NCBI RefSeq assembly: GCF_017814975.1 | Contig: NZ_JAGIQA010000041.1 | Location: 1-41,393 of the forward strand | Direction of reading: 5' to 3' | DNA length: 41,393 bases | DNA from: Cupriavidus consociatus | Lineage (GTDB): Bacteria > Pseudomonadota > Gammaproteobacteria > Burkholderiales > Burkholderiaceae | Shown: in pieces, positions 1 to 10,563 of the stretch | Position numbering within the stretch: position 1 is the stretch's first letter | Layout: every line of letters starts with the position of its first letter | Translations under genes and position numbers: made by a program | The notes under the pieces: generated by a model | Database searches by the model: none | What the model saw: the letters and a program-made list of their open reading frames with translations, nothing else | What the model was told of the DNA's origin: nothing

Positions 1-24
1 GTGAAAGTAGGTCATCGCCAGGCT
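1..24 (+). rRNA. rrf: 5S rRNA, 3' end only (partial)
   Basis: The first bases match the conserved 3' end of betaproteobacterial 5S rRNA: a GTAGGTCATCGCCAGGCT tail, which pairs with the 5' end in the intact molecule. The rest lies outside the window. A strong intrinsic terminator follows about ten bases later, as expected at the end of an rRNA operon. The exact last base is uncertain by one or two. Confidence 0.8.
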
Positions 25-34
25 CTTATTGTGC

Positions 35-75
35 AAAACCCCTCGACAGCGTGTGCTGCGAGGGGTTTTTGCTTT
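35..75 (+). terminator. rRNA operon intrinsic terminator
   Basis: AAAACCCCTCG at 35-45 pairs with CGAGGGGTTTT at 59-69. The loop continues as CAGC (47-50) with GCTG (55-58) around GTGT, and a T-rich tract runs to 75. This is a typical strong rho-independent terminator closing the rRNA operon. Confidence 0.85.
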
Positions 76-127
76 TTCGGATTTTGAATTTTGCTGCAAG
101 GTGGTTGGCGACCATGCTGGCGCGGCT

Positions 128-878
128 GGTGACATGCTGTCGGCCTTTGACGCTTAGCTGTCGCTTTGATGACATGCTGTCGGCCGTTGAACCGCTGGTT
201 CCGCCCTGCTGGGCGGGTCACTTTTTGTCCGAGCGACAAAAAGTAACCAAAAAGCGCGTCGCCTTAGCGGCTGGCTATCAATTTGGCGGCGTGGGTGGTT
301 CGGGCGATGGTGATTGCCGTTCGATGTGGGTAGTGGTTCGAACCTGCTACGCCAGGTGAGTTGGAGATCGTGGCTGCGTCGCCCCACTTTTGAACGATCC
401 CCATGCAGGGCGTAGGCCGCCTGCTGCCGGCGTCACCGCAGGAACGCCTGCGGCTGCGCTGCGCGCGCTCAGTATCGCAGGTCGGCGGCGCGGGCACGGA
501 GTGCGTCGCTGCGCTCGCACAGCGCCATTGCCCGATTTGGCGGGTCCTAAGCCAGGCGGCCGGTGGCGGCAGCCCCGCCTTTAGGGCCGGCGTGCAGCGC
601 AGCCGAAGGCGTTCCTACCATGCCGCCAGGAGCAGGGGGGCCACCCACAGCTCTGGGCTCGTTCAATCCCCGCATCAATCCCGAGCCACCGTGGCGCACC
701 ACGGCGTCAGGCAGTCCTGCCCTGCAACGAAGCCAAGCCCCGTACGAAAGCCGCCGCCGACTACGATAAGAGTGGCCGCCCGCAGGGCCGTAAACGCGCT
801 TTTTGGTGACTTTCTGCCGCTCGACAGCACGTCATCAACAGCGAAAGCAGGCGCTTAGACAACCGACAGCGTGTCACC
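128..878. repeat. 751-bp non-coding element with imperfect inverted-repeat ends
   Basis: The left end carries two direct copies of TGACATGCTGTCGGCC (130-145 and 170-185, period 40). The right end carries two related copies in opposite orientation (about 822-838 and 863-878). Further in, ACCAAAAAGCGCG (246-258) is exactly reverse-complemented at 795-807. ACTTTTTGTC (220-229) and GACAAAAAGT (235-244) form a perfect 10-bp hairpin. No convincing gene lies between; short frames on both strands have no start signals or recognisable domains. It looks like a dispersed, non-autonomous repeat next to the rRNA operon. From memory, similar ...QKVTKK...-coding repeats are scattered in Burkholderiaceae genomes, but this could not be checked. 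Confidence 0.6.
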
Positions 879-943
879 GAGACACAGCTAAAAAAACCTC
901 CGGTACCATAAACTTGGCAATCCCCGCCAAGCCAAGCAAAACC

Positions 944-1963
944 ATGCTAGCAATCCTGCGCAAAACCACCGACGCGCTGTTCGACACAAACCGTCGCTTT
1001 CGGCAAGCCAGGCTGTTCCACGCCACGCGTGTCGCGCTGGCATTGCTGGCGTCAATTGCCCTGACCACCGGCATCGACATCCCGCACGGCGAGTGGGCCA
1101 CCATCACGGTGCTGGTCGTGATCGGCGGGCTCCAGCACCACGGCAACATCCGCCGCCGCGCCGCGGAACGTGGGATCGGTACCCTGATCGGGGCGCTCAT
1201 CGGCCTGGCGCTGATCGTGCAGCAGTCATTCTTTGGCCAGCCATTACTGACTTACGCGCTGCTGGCGCTGATCTGCGGTTATTGCGCCTACCATGCCATC
1301 GGCCAGGGCGGCTATATCGCGCTGCTGGCGGCGATTACCGTGGTGATCACCGCCGGCCATGGCGAACAGAATATCGCCGACGCGTTCTGGCGCACCGCCG
1401 ACGTGTTTATCGGTACCGCGATCGCGCTGGTGTTTTCCTTTGCGTTGCCAGCCTATGCCTCCTATTCATGGCGCATCAGGCTGGCCGGGCTGCTGCGCGC
1501 CAGCATGGCGGTCCATACGCGGATGCAGCATGGCTTTGCCGATTCTGCCGAGCTGCGCGCGGCCATGGTGGAGCTGGGAGCGAAGCTGATCCCGCTGCGC
1601 GGGCTGATCCCTTCGGTAGCCAAGGAGACGGGCGTGCCAGCCGCAGAGTTCGAGGAAATCCAGCATGGCGCGCGCGTCTGTATCAGCGCGCTGGAACTGA
1701 TGGCCACGATCGAATTTGAAGATGGCTTGCGCGAAGGCAACGATCCCGGCATCGACGCCGCACTGCTGGCCATGGCCGATGCACTGGAGACCGGCCAGGC
1801 GCCATTGCCGGCGTCCGCACCAGGAGTCGTCGTGGCGGAACTGGAGCCCGGCCCGCTGCCGATCATGGCGCGGCGGCTTGCCGGCGAGCTGGCAAGCCTG
1901 CGCACCAGGCTTGACCGGCTCAGCAGGGAGTATGGCTTTCCATACGCCGCGCCGCGCCTTTAG
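944..1963 (+). CDS. FUSC-family inner-membrane protein
   Basis: A protein of 339 aa. Its N-terminal half (about 25-190) is a run of hydrophobic segments of the FUSC/aromatic-acid-exporter type, with the typical arrangement of a short cytosolic start, a helix after HATRVALALLASIAL, the PHGEWATITVLVVIGG segment, and RRRAAERGIGTLIGALIGL. The C-terminal half is soluble and helical. Family members are thought to export organic acids or other small compounds, often with an HlyD-type partner, but no such partner is adjacent and the substrate is unknown. The ATG at 944 was chosen over an upstream frame extension to 803, because that extension translates the repeat element. No strong ribosome-binding site is visible. 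Confidence 0.75.
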   Translation: MLAILRKTTDALFDTNRRFRQARLFHATRVALALLASIALTTGIDIPHGEWATITVLVVIGGLQHHGNIRRRAAERGIGTLIGALIGLALIVQQSFFGQPLLTYALLALICGYCAYHAIGQGGYIALLAAITVVITAGHGEQNIADAFWRTADVFIGTAIALVFSFALPAYASYSWRIRLAGLLRASMAVHTRMQHGFADSAELRAAMVELGAKLIPLRGLIPSVAKETGVPAAEFEEIQHGARVCISALELMATIEFEDGLREGNDPGIDAALLAMADALETGQAPLPASAPGVVVAELEPGPLPIMARRLAGELASLRTRLDRLSREYGFPYAAPRL

Positions 1964-1969
1964 CCCTTG

Positions 1970-2407
1970 TCAGCGCGGCTGGTCGGCTTGCTTGTCAACC
2001 TGGGCGCGCAGCCGCTCTTCCTGTTCGCGCAATTCAGGCGTGAATTCGGCGCCGAAATCCTCGGCTTCAAACACCGGGCGGATCTCGATCTCCGATTCGC
2101 CCTCCATGGGATTGGGACAGCGCTTGACCCATGCGATGGCCTCGTCCATCGACCTGACCTGCCACAGCCAGAATCCCGCGATGAGTTCATTGGTCTGCGC
2201 AAAGGGGCCGTCCGTCACGGTCCGCTCCTTGCCGGAGAAGCGTACGCGCTTGCCCTTTACGCTCGGATGCAGGCCCTCGCCGGCGAGCATGATGCCGGCC
2301 TTGACCAGTTCTTCGTTGAAGTTGCCCATTGCCGTCAGCAATTCAGTGCTCGGCATCTTGCCGGCTTCGGAATCGCTCGTTGCCTTGACGATCACCATGA
2401 CGCGCAT
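1970..2407 (-). CDS. YCII-related (DGPF) domain protein
   Basis: A small soluble protein of 145 aa that starts MRVMVIVKATSDSEAG and carries the family signature TVTDGPFAQTNELIAGFWLW (the DGPFAETKE motif). YCII-like ferredoxin-fold proteins of this subgroup usually sit beside ECF sigma factors or PhnB-like genes; no such partner is present here and no reaction can be assigned. The start at 2407 is well supported by AAGGAG (minus strand, 2415-2420) eight bases upstream. An upstream extension of 11 residues lacks that support. It is convergent with the FUSC gene, separated by only 6 bp. Confidence 0.85.
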   Translation of the reverse strand: MRVMVIVKATSDSEAGKMPSTELLTAMGNFNEELVKAGIMLAGEGLHPSVKGKRVRFSGKERTVTDGPFAQTNELIAGFWLWQVRSMDEAIAWVKRCPNPMEGESEIEIRPVFEAEDFGAEFTPELREQEERLRAQVDKQADQPR

Positions 2408-2556
2408 TGTCTTGCTCCTTGAAGTCCTGGCTACCGCCACGGCAGCAGGAGCAAGTCAGAATAGGTGAAATTCACGCCACCTTCAAATGACGCTACGGGC
2501 GCATGGGAAGTCGTGAGACAGGAAGGAGCGGGGCCATTTGCAACAGGCCCCGGCCA

Positions 2557-5364
2557 TTACTGCGCGATCAGCTTGAGCCCGGCGGGCAGCGCCTCGCCGA
2601 AGACCCGCCCTTCGTCAGCGGCATTGAGCTCGACGACTTCGCGGACCATGGCGATCCAGCTTTGCGGCGCGTTGGCGGCTTCGAGCCGGCGCACTACACT
2701 GGCCCGGGTCTCGTCAGGGAGGTCGCGGGTGCGGTCGCCGGTCATGCGCGCGATCTGCACCGCGGCGAACGCGGCGGGCTCGACCTTCTTCCAGTCGAGC
2801 GCGAGGATGGCGTCGATCCATTGCGTGGCGATCTCCGCCGGCACGACGCTGTGCGCGCTGCCATAGAACGGCATGCGCGCGCCGATGCGGCCCACTGCCC
2901 ACCAGGCGAGGTTGTTTTCCGATGGCTTGCGCAGCCGCGTCAGCAGCCAGCCGGCAAGCTCGACCTTGGTGTCGGCCGACAGGCGTTCCAGCGATCCGGC
3001 CAGGCGCACCATGTCGGCATAGCCGCCGCGCGTGGGACCGGCAGGCTTCTTGTAGTGTCCGCTGCCGGGCGGCTGCAGGTAGAACGCCATGTCCTCGAAC
3101 AAGCGCAGTTGCGCGCTTTCATCGAGACCGCCGGCGGCGCGACGCCATAGCGTCCACCACTCCGACCAGTTCTGGGTTTCGTTGACATACTGGATGCCCT
3201 GGTCGTACTGCGACCAGAGCTGCTCGACGCGCCATTCGTCCAGCGGATAGCCGAAGCCCGGGCGCACGCAATAGCCTGCCAGGTTCAGCCACAGGCGTTC
3301 ATGGTCGGCGCTGCGGCGGCGTCGCTTGGCGCGTTCCCAGAACGCACCGAACAGCTCGCGCAGCAGGGCGCTGTCCCATTGATCGCGCAGGCCTAGCACC
3401 TGCTCCAGTTGCGCGCGCAGGCGCTTGACCTCCTTGGGGCCGACGTCCTGCGAACGGGCGCCGAAGGTGCGGTCGATGGCCTCGATGGCTTGCGGCAGCG
3501 CCGGATGCGCCGTCGCGGGTGCGGGCGTTTCCGCCGGGGCGTCGTTGCCGCGCAGCTGGAACTCCAGCCGCCAGCGTTGCGCGGCATCGGCGATATCGAT
3601 GCAGTGGACTTCGAGCGTGCCCACCTCGGTCAGCGATGTGCTGATCTGCACCGGCGTCTCGCGCGGACCGCGGGCGCCGCGCGCCGGAACGACGGTGGCG
3701 ATCGGCGGCAGCCGCACGAAGTCGCCTGCCGACAGGTCGACCAGCTTGCCTGGCGGGTAGACGGTATCGGCGACGGACGACACCAGGTGGAATTGCACCG
3801 GATGCCCGACCCGCAGCGCAAAAGTACGGTCGCTGAGGTGGACCTCATGGCCTTCCTCGGTGCCCTTGGGCAGCAGGCAGATGCCTTGCTGGCCCGTCGC
3901 ACCGTCGTCGAGGACGAGGAAGTAGCTGCGCGGCGAACCGCCACCGATGCGCGGTGCCTGGCCGCTGCGGGCCCTTGCATAGGCGACCGCGCCGCGTGCC
4001 ACCGCGATGTCGGGATCGGCGTTGTGCAGCACGTGCAGCGGCGCGCCGCGCCACGCGCCCAGCATCTCGGCGATGCGGCCTGCCAGCGCTTGCGCGCGGA
4101 ACACGCCGCCGTTCAGCAACAGCGTGTCGGGAACGGGCAGGGCATCGTCCTGTGCGGGCGGAGCCTCCAGCGCCATGCGCGACTGCGCGGCGTGCTGCGA
4201 CAGGAAGCCGGCGACGTGCCGCGTCACGGCCGGGTCGGACGCATAGGGCAGGCCGAACTCGACGATGGCGCCACGCGCGCGGCCGGGCCGTTCGGCGGAT
4301 GCAACCTTGGGAAAGAACCCGTCGACAACGAGTTGCTCGACTTCCTGCCGCGTCACCTCCACCGATCGCGCGCCGCCGACCAGCTTCGAACCCGCACCGA
4401 GCAGCGTGACCGTGACGGAATCCGGCGCCTGCGCACTGAGCAGCTGTTCCTTGGCGGCGCGGCTGCGAGCCACCAGTTGCGACAGGCTGGAGGCCGACAG
4501 CCGCTGCCCCGCGCCGAGGCGCGCTTCGACCAGGTGCGCCAGCGCCAGGTCCATGTTGTCGCCGCCGAGCATCAAGTGGTTGCCGACACCAATGCGTGTC
4601 AACTGCGGTGCCAACTGCGGCTGCCCGTCCTGCATCTCCACCCGGATCAGCGTGAGGTCGGTGGTGCCCCCTCCGACGTCGCAGATCAGCACCAGGCGTG
4701 TCTGCGCGAGGTCGGTATCCAGCGTCTGGCGATGATGGAACAGCCAGTCGTAGAGCGCAGCCTGCGGTTCCTCGAGCAGCCGCAGCGCGGGCAACCCCGC
4801 CAGCCGCGCGGCCTCGAGCGTCAGCGCGCGCGCGCCTTCGTCGAACGAGGCAGGCACGGTAAGCACCACGTCCTGCTGCTCGAGCGGCGCGTCGGGAAAA
4901 CGGTGGTTCCAGGCCGCGGCAACGTAACCCAGGTAACTGGCGCTGGCGACCACCGGCGAGATCTTGTCGGCGTCGTCAGGCCCGCCCCACGGCAGGATGG
5001 GCGCGGTGCGGTCGACCGATGCGTGCGACAGCCAGCTCTTGGCGCTGGCGACGAGCCGGCCGGGTACCTGCGCGCCCAGCGTTGCCGCGAGCCGGCCGAA
5101 CACTGTCCGGCGCGCGGCGGCGCTGGCGGCAGTCTGCCAGGGCAGCTGCAAATCGTCCCCGCTGAGCTCGCCCGGCGCCGCGTGGTAGCGCACCGACGGC
5201 AGCAGCGGGCGCGCCGCGACCTCGCCGGGGCTGACCAGCTGGTCGATATCGAACACACGGATATCGTCCGACCCGGCCTTTGCGTAGGCGACGACCGTAT
5301 TGCTGGTGCCCAGGTCGATGCCGACGACGTACGGCTTCGCCGGCGCGGGCGCTGCCTCAGGCAT
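2557..5364 (-). CDS. Hsp70-family protein with long C-terminal extension (DUF3731 type)
   Basis: A DnaK-like protein of 935 aa. The ATPase domain has the phosphate-1 loop VVGIDLGTSNTVVAYAK (about 13-29), the phosphate-2 motif CDVGGGTTDLTLI (about 228-240), GGDNMDLAL and the adenosine motif LLNGGVFRAQALAGRI. It has no classical DnaK substrate-binding/lid arrangement: the C-terminal third is a Trp/Arg-rich helical region (for example WNLAGYCVRPGFG-like and WWAVGRIGARMPFYG) of the DUF3731 type. Its start overlaps the stop of the upstream Hsp70 gene by 8 bp, so it is the third gene of one operon. The two Hsp70s probably act as a pair on unknown clients. No J-domain or GrpE partner lies nearby. 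Confidence 0.88.
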   Translation of the reverse strand: MPEAAPAPAKPYVVGIDLGTSNTVVAYAKAGSDDIRVFDIDQLVSPGEVAARPLLPSVRYHAAPGELSGDDLQLPWQTAASAAARRTVFGRLAATLGAQVPGRLVASAKSWLSHASVDRTAPILPWGGPDDADKISPVVASASYLGYVAAAWNHRFPDAPLEQQDVVLTVPASFDEGARALTLEAARLAGLPALRLLEEPQAALYDWLFHHRQTLDTDLAQTRLVLICDVGGGTTDLTLIRVEMQDGQPQLAPQLTRIGVGNHLMLGGDNMDLALAHLVEARLGAGQRLSASSLSQLVARSRAAKEQLLSAQAPDSVTVTLLGAGSKLVGGARSVEVTRQEVEQLVVDGFFPKVASAERPGRARGAIVEFGLPYASDPAVTRHVAGFLSQHAAQSRMALEAPPAQDDALPVPDTLLLNGGVFRAQALAGRIAEMLGAWRGAPLHVLHNADPDIAVARGAVAYARARSGQAPRIGGGSPRSYFLVLDDGATGQQGICLLPKGTEEGHEVHLSDRTFALRVGHPVQFHLVSSVADTVYPPGKLVDLSAGDFVRLPPIATVVPARGARGPRETPVQISTSLTEVGTLEVHCIDIADAAQRWRLEFQLRGNDAPAETPAPATAHPALPQAIEAIDRTFGARSQDVGPKEVKRLRAQLEQVLGLRDQWDSALLRELFGAFWERAKRRRRSADHERLWLNLAGYCVRPGFGYPLDEWRVEQLWSQYDQGIQYVNETQNWSEWWTLWRRAAGGLDESAQLRLFEDMAFYLQPPGSGHYKKPAGPTRGGYADMVRLAGSLERLSADTKVELAGWLLTRLRKPSENNLAWWAVGRIGARMPFYGSAHSVVPAEIATQWIDAILALDWKKVEPAAFAAVQIARMTGDRTRDLPDETRASVVRRLEAANAPQSWIAMVREVVELNAADEGRVFGEALPAGLKLIAQ

Positions 5365-7204
5365 CGGCGCTGCCGCGCACGTCGAACTCGACCTTCCAGC
5401 GCTCGCCGTTGCCGCGCGGCACGGCTTCCAGCTCCAGCGTGCCGGCCTCGGTCACGCGCGCATGCAGCCTGACCGGCACGACTTCACCGGCGGTGCGGCC
5501 TTCGGCGGGCAGGGTTGCCTGGATTTCTTCCAGCTCCTGCAGTTCTTCCGGACCCCAGAAGTCGAGCAAAGTGCCGACCTGGTCCTGGCGGCGCACCGAC
5601 GAACCGAAGAAGCGGAAATGCACCGGCTCGCCCACCACCAGGCCAAATTCCTGCGGCGGCAGCGCGGCATCGGTGCCTTCTTCCATGCCGAAAGGCGCCA
5701 CGCACAGCGCCTGGATCGGCGGCTCGAAGCCAGGCACGGCCGGCATCGACGATTCCACCGCGACATAGTAGGAACGCGCGGTACCGCCACGGATGCGCAC
5801 GCCCTTGCCGCGCCGCACGTAGCCGTAGTAGGCCGCGCCGCGCGCCACGGCCAGGTCCAGCTCGGCGCCGCCCAGCAGCCGCGCGGGCGCGGCGCCTTCG
5901 CCGGCGAGCCAGCCGTTGAGGGTCTGCAGGATGCGCTTGGCCAGCAGTTCCGACTTGAACACGCCGCCGTTGAACAGCACCGCGGTCGGATGCAGCAAGG
6001 TCGCGCCTTCCGGCTGCGCGCCCTGGAAGCCTTCCAGTTCGGCCAGCGCGGCTACCTGACGGCCCAGGAATGCGGCCAGGTGGCGCGTGATGGCCGCGTC
6101 CTGCGCATACGGCAGGCCTAGCTGTGTCAGGCCGGCGCGCGCTCGGCTGACCGGCCGCGCCGAGGCCTCGACCTGCGGGAAGAAGCCTTCCAGGATGGTC
6201 TGCGTCAGCTCGGCGCGGGTCAGGTCGGTGCGGATCGAGCCGCCGATCAGCTTGGAGCCGCGGCTCGGCACGACCAGCGGCACGGTGTCGGTGGTGGGGT
6301 CGGTCAGCAGCGTTTCCTTCGCCGGGCGGCAGGCGTAGGTCAGCGCGCGCAGCTGCCACGGATCGGCCTGCGTGCCTTGCGCGGCCAGCTTGCGCGCCAC
6401 CACGTGGGCCAGCGCCAGGTCCATGTTGTCGCCGCCAAGCAGGATATGGTCGCCCACGGCGACACGGTGCAGCTCCAGGTTGCCGTCGCGCTCGATCACC
6501 GCGATCAGCGACAGGTCGGTGGTGCCGCCGCCGACGTCGACGACCAGGATGATGTCGCCGACCTTCACCTGCTTGCGCCACTGGCCGCCGCTTTTCTGGA
6601 TCCAGCTGTACAGCGCGGCCTGCGGTTCCTCCAGCAGGGTCATGCGGGCATAGCCGGCCGCGGCTGCCGCTTCGGCGGTCAGCTCGCGCGCGGCGGGGTC
6701 GAACGATGCGGGGATCGTGACCGTGATGTCCTGCTCGCCGAACGGCGCGTCGGGATGGGCCTGGTCCCAGGCCTCGCGCAGGTGGCTCAGGTAGCGCACC
6801 GATGCCTCCAGCGGTGACACGCGCGACACTTCCGGCGGCGCGTCGGCGGGCAGGATCTGCGCGCGGCGGTCGACGCCGGGGTGGCACAGCCAGCTTTTCG
6901 CGCTCGACACCAGCCGGATCGGGGTGGCCGCGCCGCGGGTGCGCGCCATCTCGCCCACGGCGAAATCGCGCTCGGCGGTCCATGGCAGCGCCAGGTCGCC
7001 GGGCGACAGCTCGCTCGCGTGCGGCAGGTACAGGAAGGAGGGCAGCAGGTCGAGATCCTCGACGGCGCCCGGCGCGGTCAGCTGCGCGATGGCCTGCACG
7101 TCCTGGCTGGTCTTCTCGCCATCGCTGGCGGCCAGGTCGACGTAGGACAGTGCGCTGTGGGTGGTGCCCAGGTCAATGCCGATGGCGTAGCGGGCTTCGC
7201 TCAT
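5357..7204 (-). CDS. Hsp70-family protein (short, DnaK-like)
   Basis: A protein of 615 aa. The actin/Hsp70 ATPase fold is intact: YAIGIDLGTTHSALSYVD near the N-terminus, VDVGGGTTDLSLIAV (about 224), GGDNMDLALAHVVARKLA and LFNGGVFKSELLAKRI. After about residue 450 only a beta-rich region remains (GTARSYYVAVES to KVEFDVRGSADA), resembling a truncated substrate domain with no helical lid. It starts at an ATGA overlap with the DUF2760 gene and ends inside the start of the larger Hsp70, so translation is probably coupled. The family is often called a YegD/HscC-like chaperone, but the function is unproven. Confidence 0.88.
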   Translation of the reverse strand: MSEARYAIGIDLGTTHSALSYVDLAASDGEKTSQDVQAIAQLTAPGAVEDLDLLPSFLYLPHASELSPGDLALPWTAERDFAVGEMARTRGAATPIRLVSSAKSWLCHPGVDRRAQILPADAPPEVSRVSPLEASVRYLSHLREAWDQAHPDAPFGEQDITVTIPASFDPAARELTAEAAAAAGYARMTLLEEPQAALYSWIQKSGGQWRKQVKVGDIILVVDVGGGTTDLSLIAVIERDGNLELHRVAVGDHILLGGDNMDLALAHVVARKLAAQGTQADPWQLRALTYACRPAKETLLTDPTTDTVPLVVPSRGSKLIGGSIRTDLTRAELTQTILEGFFPQVEASARPVSRARAGLTQLGLPYAQDAAITRHLAAFLGRQVAALAELEGFQGAQPEGATLLHPTAVLFNGGVFKSELLAKRILQTLNGWLAGEGAAPARLLGGAELDLAVARGAAYYGYVRRGKGVRIRGGTARSYYVAVESSMPAVPGFEPPIQALCVAPFGMEEGTDAALPPQEFGLVVGEPVHFRFFGSSVRRQDQVGTLLDFWGPEELQELEEIQATLPAEGRTAGEVVPVRLHARVTEAGTLELEAVPRGNGERWKVEFDVRGSADA

Positions 7205-7776
7205 AGCTCGACCTCGGCCGGGGCGATCACGGTGGCGTCATGGCGCTCGGCCACGCGCGGCAGGCGCACTTCCTCGACCTTCCAGCCGCGGTGGCTGATG
7301 CTGCCGTGGAACGGCGCGCTGCCGACCACGTTGCCGGTCAGGCGGATGGCGGTGGCATCGAAGCCGTCGGCCACCGTCACGCGGCTGCCTTCGGCTTCCT
7401 CGCGCACCGGGCGGATGGTGAAGTGCTCGCGCAGCACCGCGCGGCAACCGTCGTGCACCAGGCGCGCGGCGGCGCCGATTTCCGCGTCGGAATAGCGGGC
7501 AATGTCTTCCTCGACGAAGTCGACGAAGCGGGCGTCGCGCTGCAGCAGGCCCAGCAGCTGCAGTGCCGCCACCGGGCTGGCCTCTTTCAGCGTGGGGGCC
7601 TCGGGCGTCGCTGCCGGGACCGGCGCGGCGACGGGGGCCGGCGCTGCCCGCGCGGCGCTCTCGCCGCTGCGCAGCCGCTTGATGCCGGACGCGAGCTGGC
7701 CGTCGCCGAGGATGGCGAAGAAGGTGCCCACGGCAAGCGAAACCCTGCCGAAGAAAGATAGGTTCGAGTCAGTCAT
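7201..7776 (-). CDS. DUF2760 domain protein, first gene of the Hsp70 operon
   Basis: A protein of 191 aa. It has a hydrophobic N-terminal stretch (SFFGRVSLAVGTFFAILGD, about 5-23) that may anchor it in the membrane, then a Pro/Ala-rich linker (about 45-70), then a compact domain from about 75 containing LLQRDARFVDFVEEDIARYSD and VGSAPFHGSISHRGWKVEEV. This is recognised as DUF2760, which recurs next to such Hsp70 pairs in proteobacteria, so it may be a cofactor or client adaptor. The start at 7776 is preceded by GGGAGC at good distance; a start ten codons upstream lacks such a site. It overlaps the next gene by four bases. Confidence 0.85.
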   Translation of the reverse strand: MTDSNLSFFGRVSLAVGTFFAILGDGQLASGIKRLRSGESAARAAPAPVAAPVPAATPEAPTLKEASPVAALQLLGLLQRDARFVDFVEEDIARYSDAEIGAAARLVHDGCRAVLREHFTIRPVREEAEGSRVTVADGFDATAIRLTGNVVGSAPFHGSISHRGWKVEEVRLPRVAERHDATVIAPAEVEL

Positions 7777-7911
7777 GAAAAAGCTCCCGTGGCCCCGTCG
7801 GGCCACCCAGACCGGGATTTTGCCCTAACAAGTGTGTCAGCCGGCCACATTGCGACGAACCGGCACGGCAGCTTCCCATGCGCCGCCCGGTGTTCGCCGG
7901 CCGGCCGGAGA

Positions 7912-9888
<1,977 letters not shown>

Positions 9889-10104
9889 TGACTGCTTTTT
9901 CCTTCGTGAATGGCAATTCGACGGCAGCGCACACGCTTCGCGTGCGACGGATCCTGCTGTCGAGGCTAAAGAGGGGGTTCGCTATGGCGAGGGCCGCAAT
10001 TAGGGGCGCGCCATGGCCTTCGAATCGGGGTCCGACATTGTACAGCCATTGCTGCGTCGCAGCACCTTGCAGTCGCATGGAAGGTACTGTCGACTTGCCG
10101 TAAC

Positions 10105-10142
10105 GGCGCATTCGGTGTATGCGCCGACCCGTTTTTTCGGGT
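10105..10142. other. Tandem hairpins between rpoD and the small exported-protein gene
   Basis: GGCGCAT (10105-10111) pairs with ATGCGCC (10119-10125). Immediately after, ACCCG (10127-10131) pairs with CGGGT (10138-10142) around six Ts. This could lie in the rpoD leader on the minus strand or be a weak terminator; the sequence does not decide. The rest of the 390-bp gap (9889-10278) shows no other clear gene or promoter. Confidence 0.35.
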
Positions 10143-10278
10143 GCTCAGAAGGCCATGAGAGGGCAACATGCGACACATCGATGTCGGCTCCGGGGGCAGA
10201 TCGCGGTTATAGCTTAGGCGACCCGGCTAAAATAAGGCGCGCGGCGCAGTGGGTTGCCGCGTCGATAAAGGCCCCCGA

Positions 10279-10533
10279 ATGCCCATGAACCTGAGAGTTA
10301 TCACGATGACGCTGCTGCTGGCCGCATGCAGCGTTCCTGCCTATGCAAGCCTTGCGTCAGACGCGCGCGCGTTCAAGCACAGCGTCAAGGCGGCGGGCAA
10401 GCAGGGCGGCCACGCGGTGCGCGATGCGGCGCATGCCGTCGGCCGCGGCGCCAAGGAAGCCGGCCATGCCGTCGGCGCCGCGACGAAGCAGGGCTGGCAT
10501 GCGACGAAAAATGCAGTAAAGGGCAACGACTAG
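10279..10533 (+). CDS. Small exported Ala/Gly/His-rich amphipathic protein
   Basis: A protein of 84 aa. A clear signal peptide comes first (MNLRVITMTLLLAACSVPAYA, cleavage probably after AYA). The mature part is made of imperfect repeats of about eleven residues: KQGGHAVRDAAHAVG, RGAKEAGHAVG and TKQGWHATKNAV. These would form a positively charged amphipathic helix, similar in style to small periplasmic or late-embryogenesis-like proteins. No catalytic motif or known domain was recognised. A start three codons in (10285) is equally possible. The gene is followed three bases later by the psuG frame, so they may be cotranscribed. Confidence 0.65.
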   Translation: MPMNLRVITMTLLLAACSVPAYASLASDARAFKHSVKAAGKQGGHAVRDAAHAVGRGAKEAGHAVGAATKQGWHATKNAVKGND

Positions 10534-10563
10534 CCAGTGCAGCCCGCTCGCCAACCCCTTGAC

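Noticed and set aside
51..858. Short frames within the repeat region after the 5S rRNA
   Set aside because: They translate inverted-repeat arms, lack ribosome-binding sites and occur on both strands equally.
3409..5472. A 687-codon open frame on the plus strand opposite the large Hsp70 gene
   Set aside because: It is exactly antisense to a gene with clear Hsp70 motifs, is Arg/Ala/Gln-rich without domains, and reflects high GC content at third positions.
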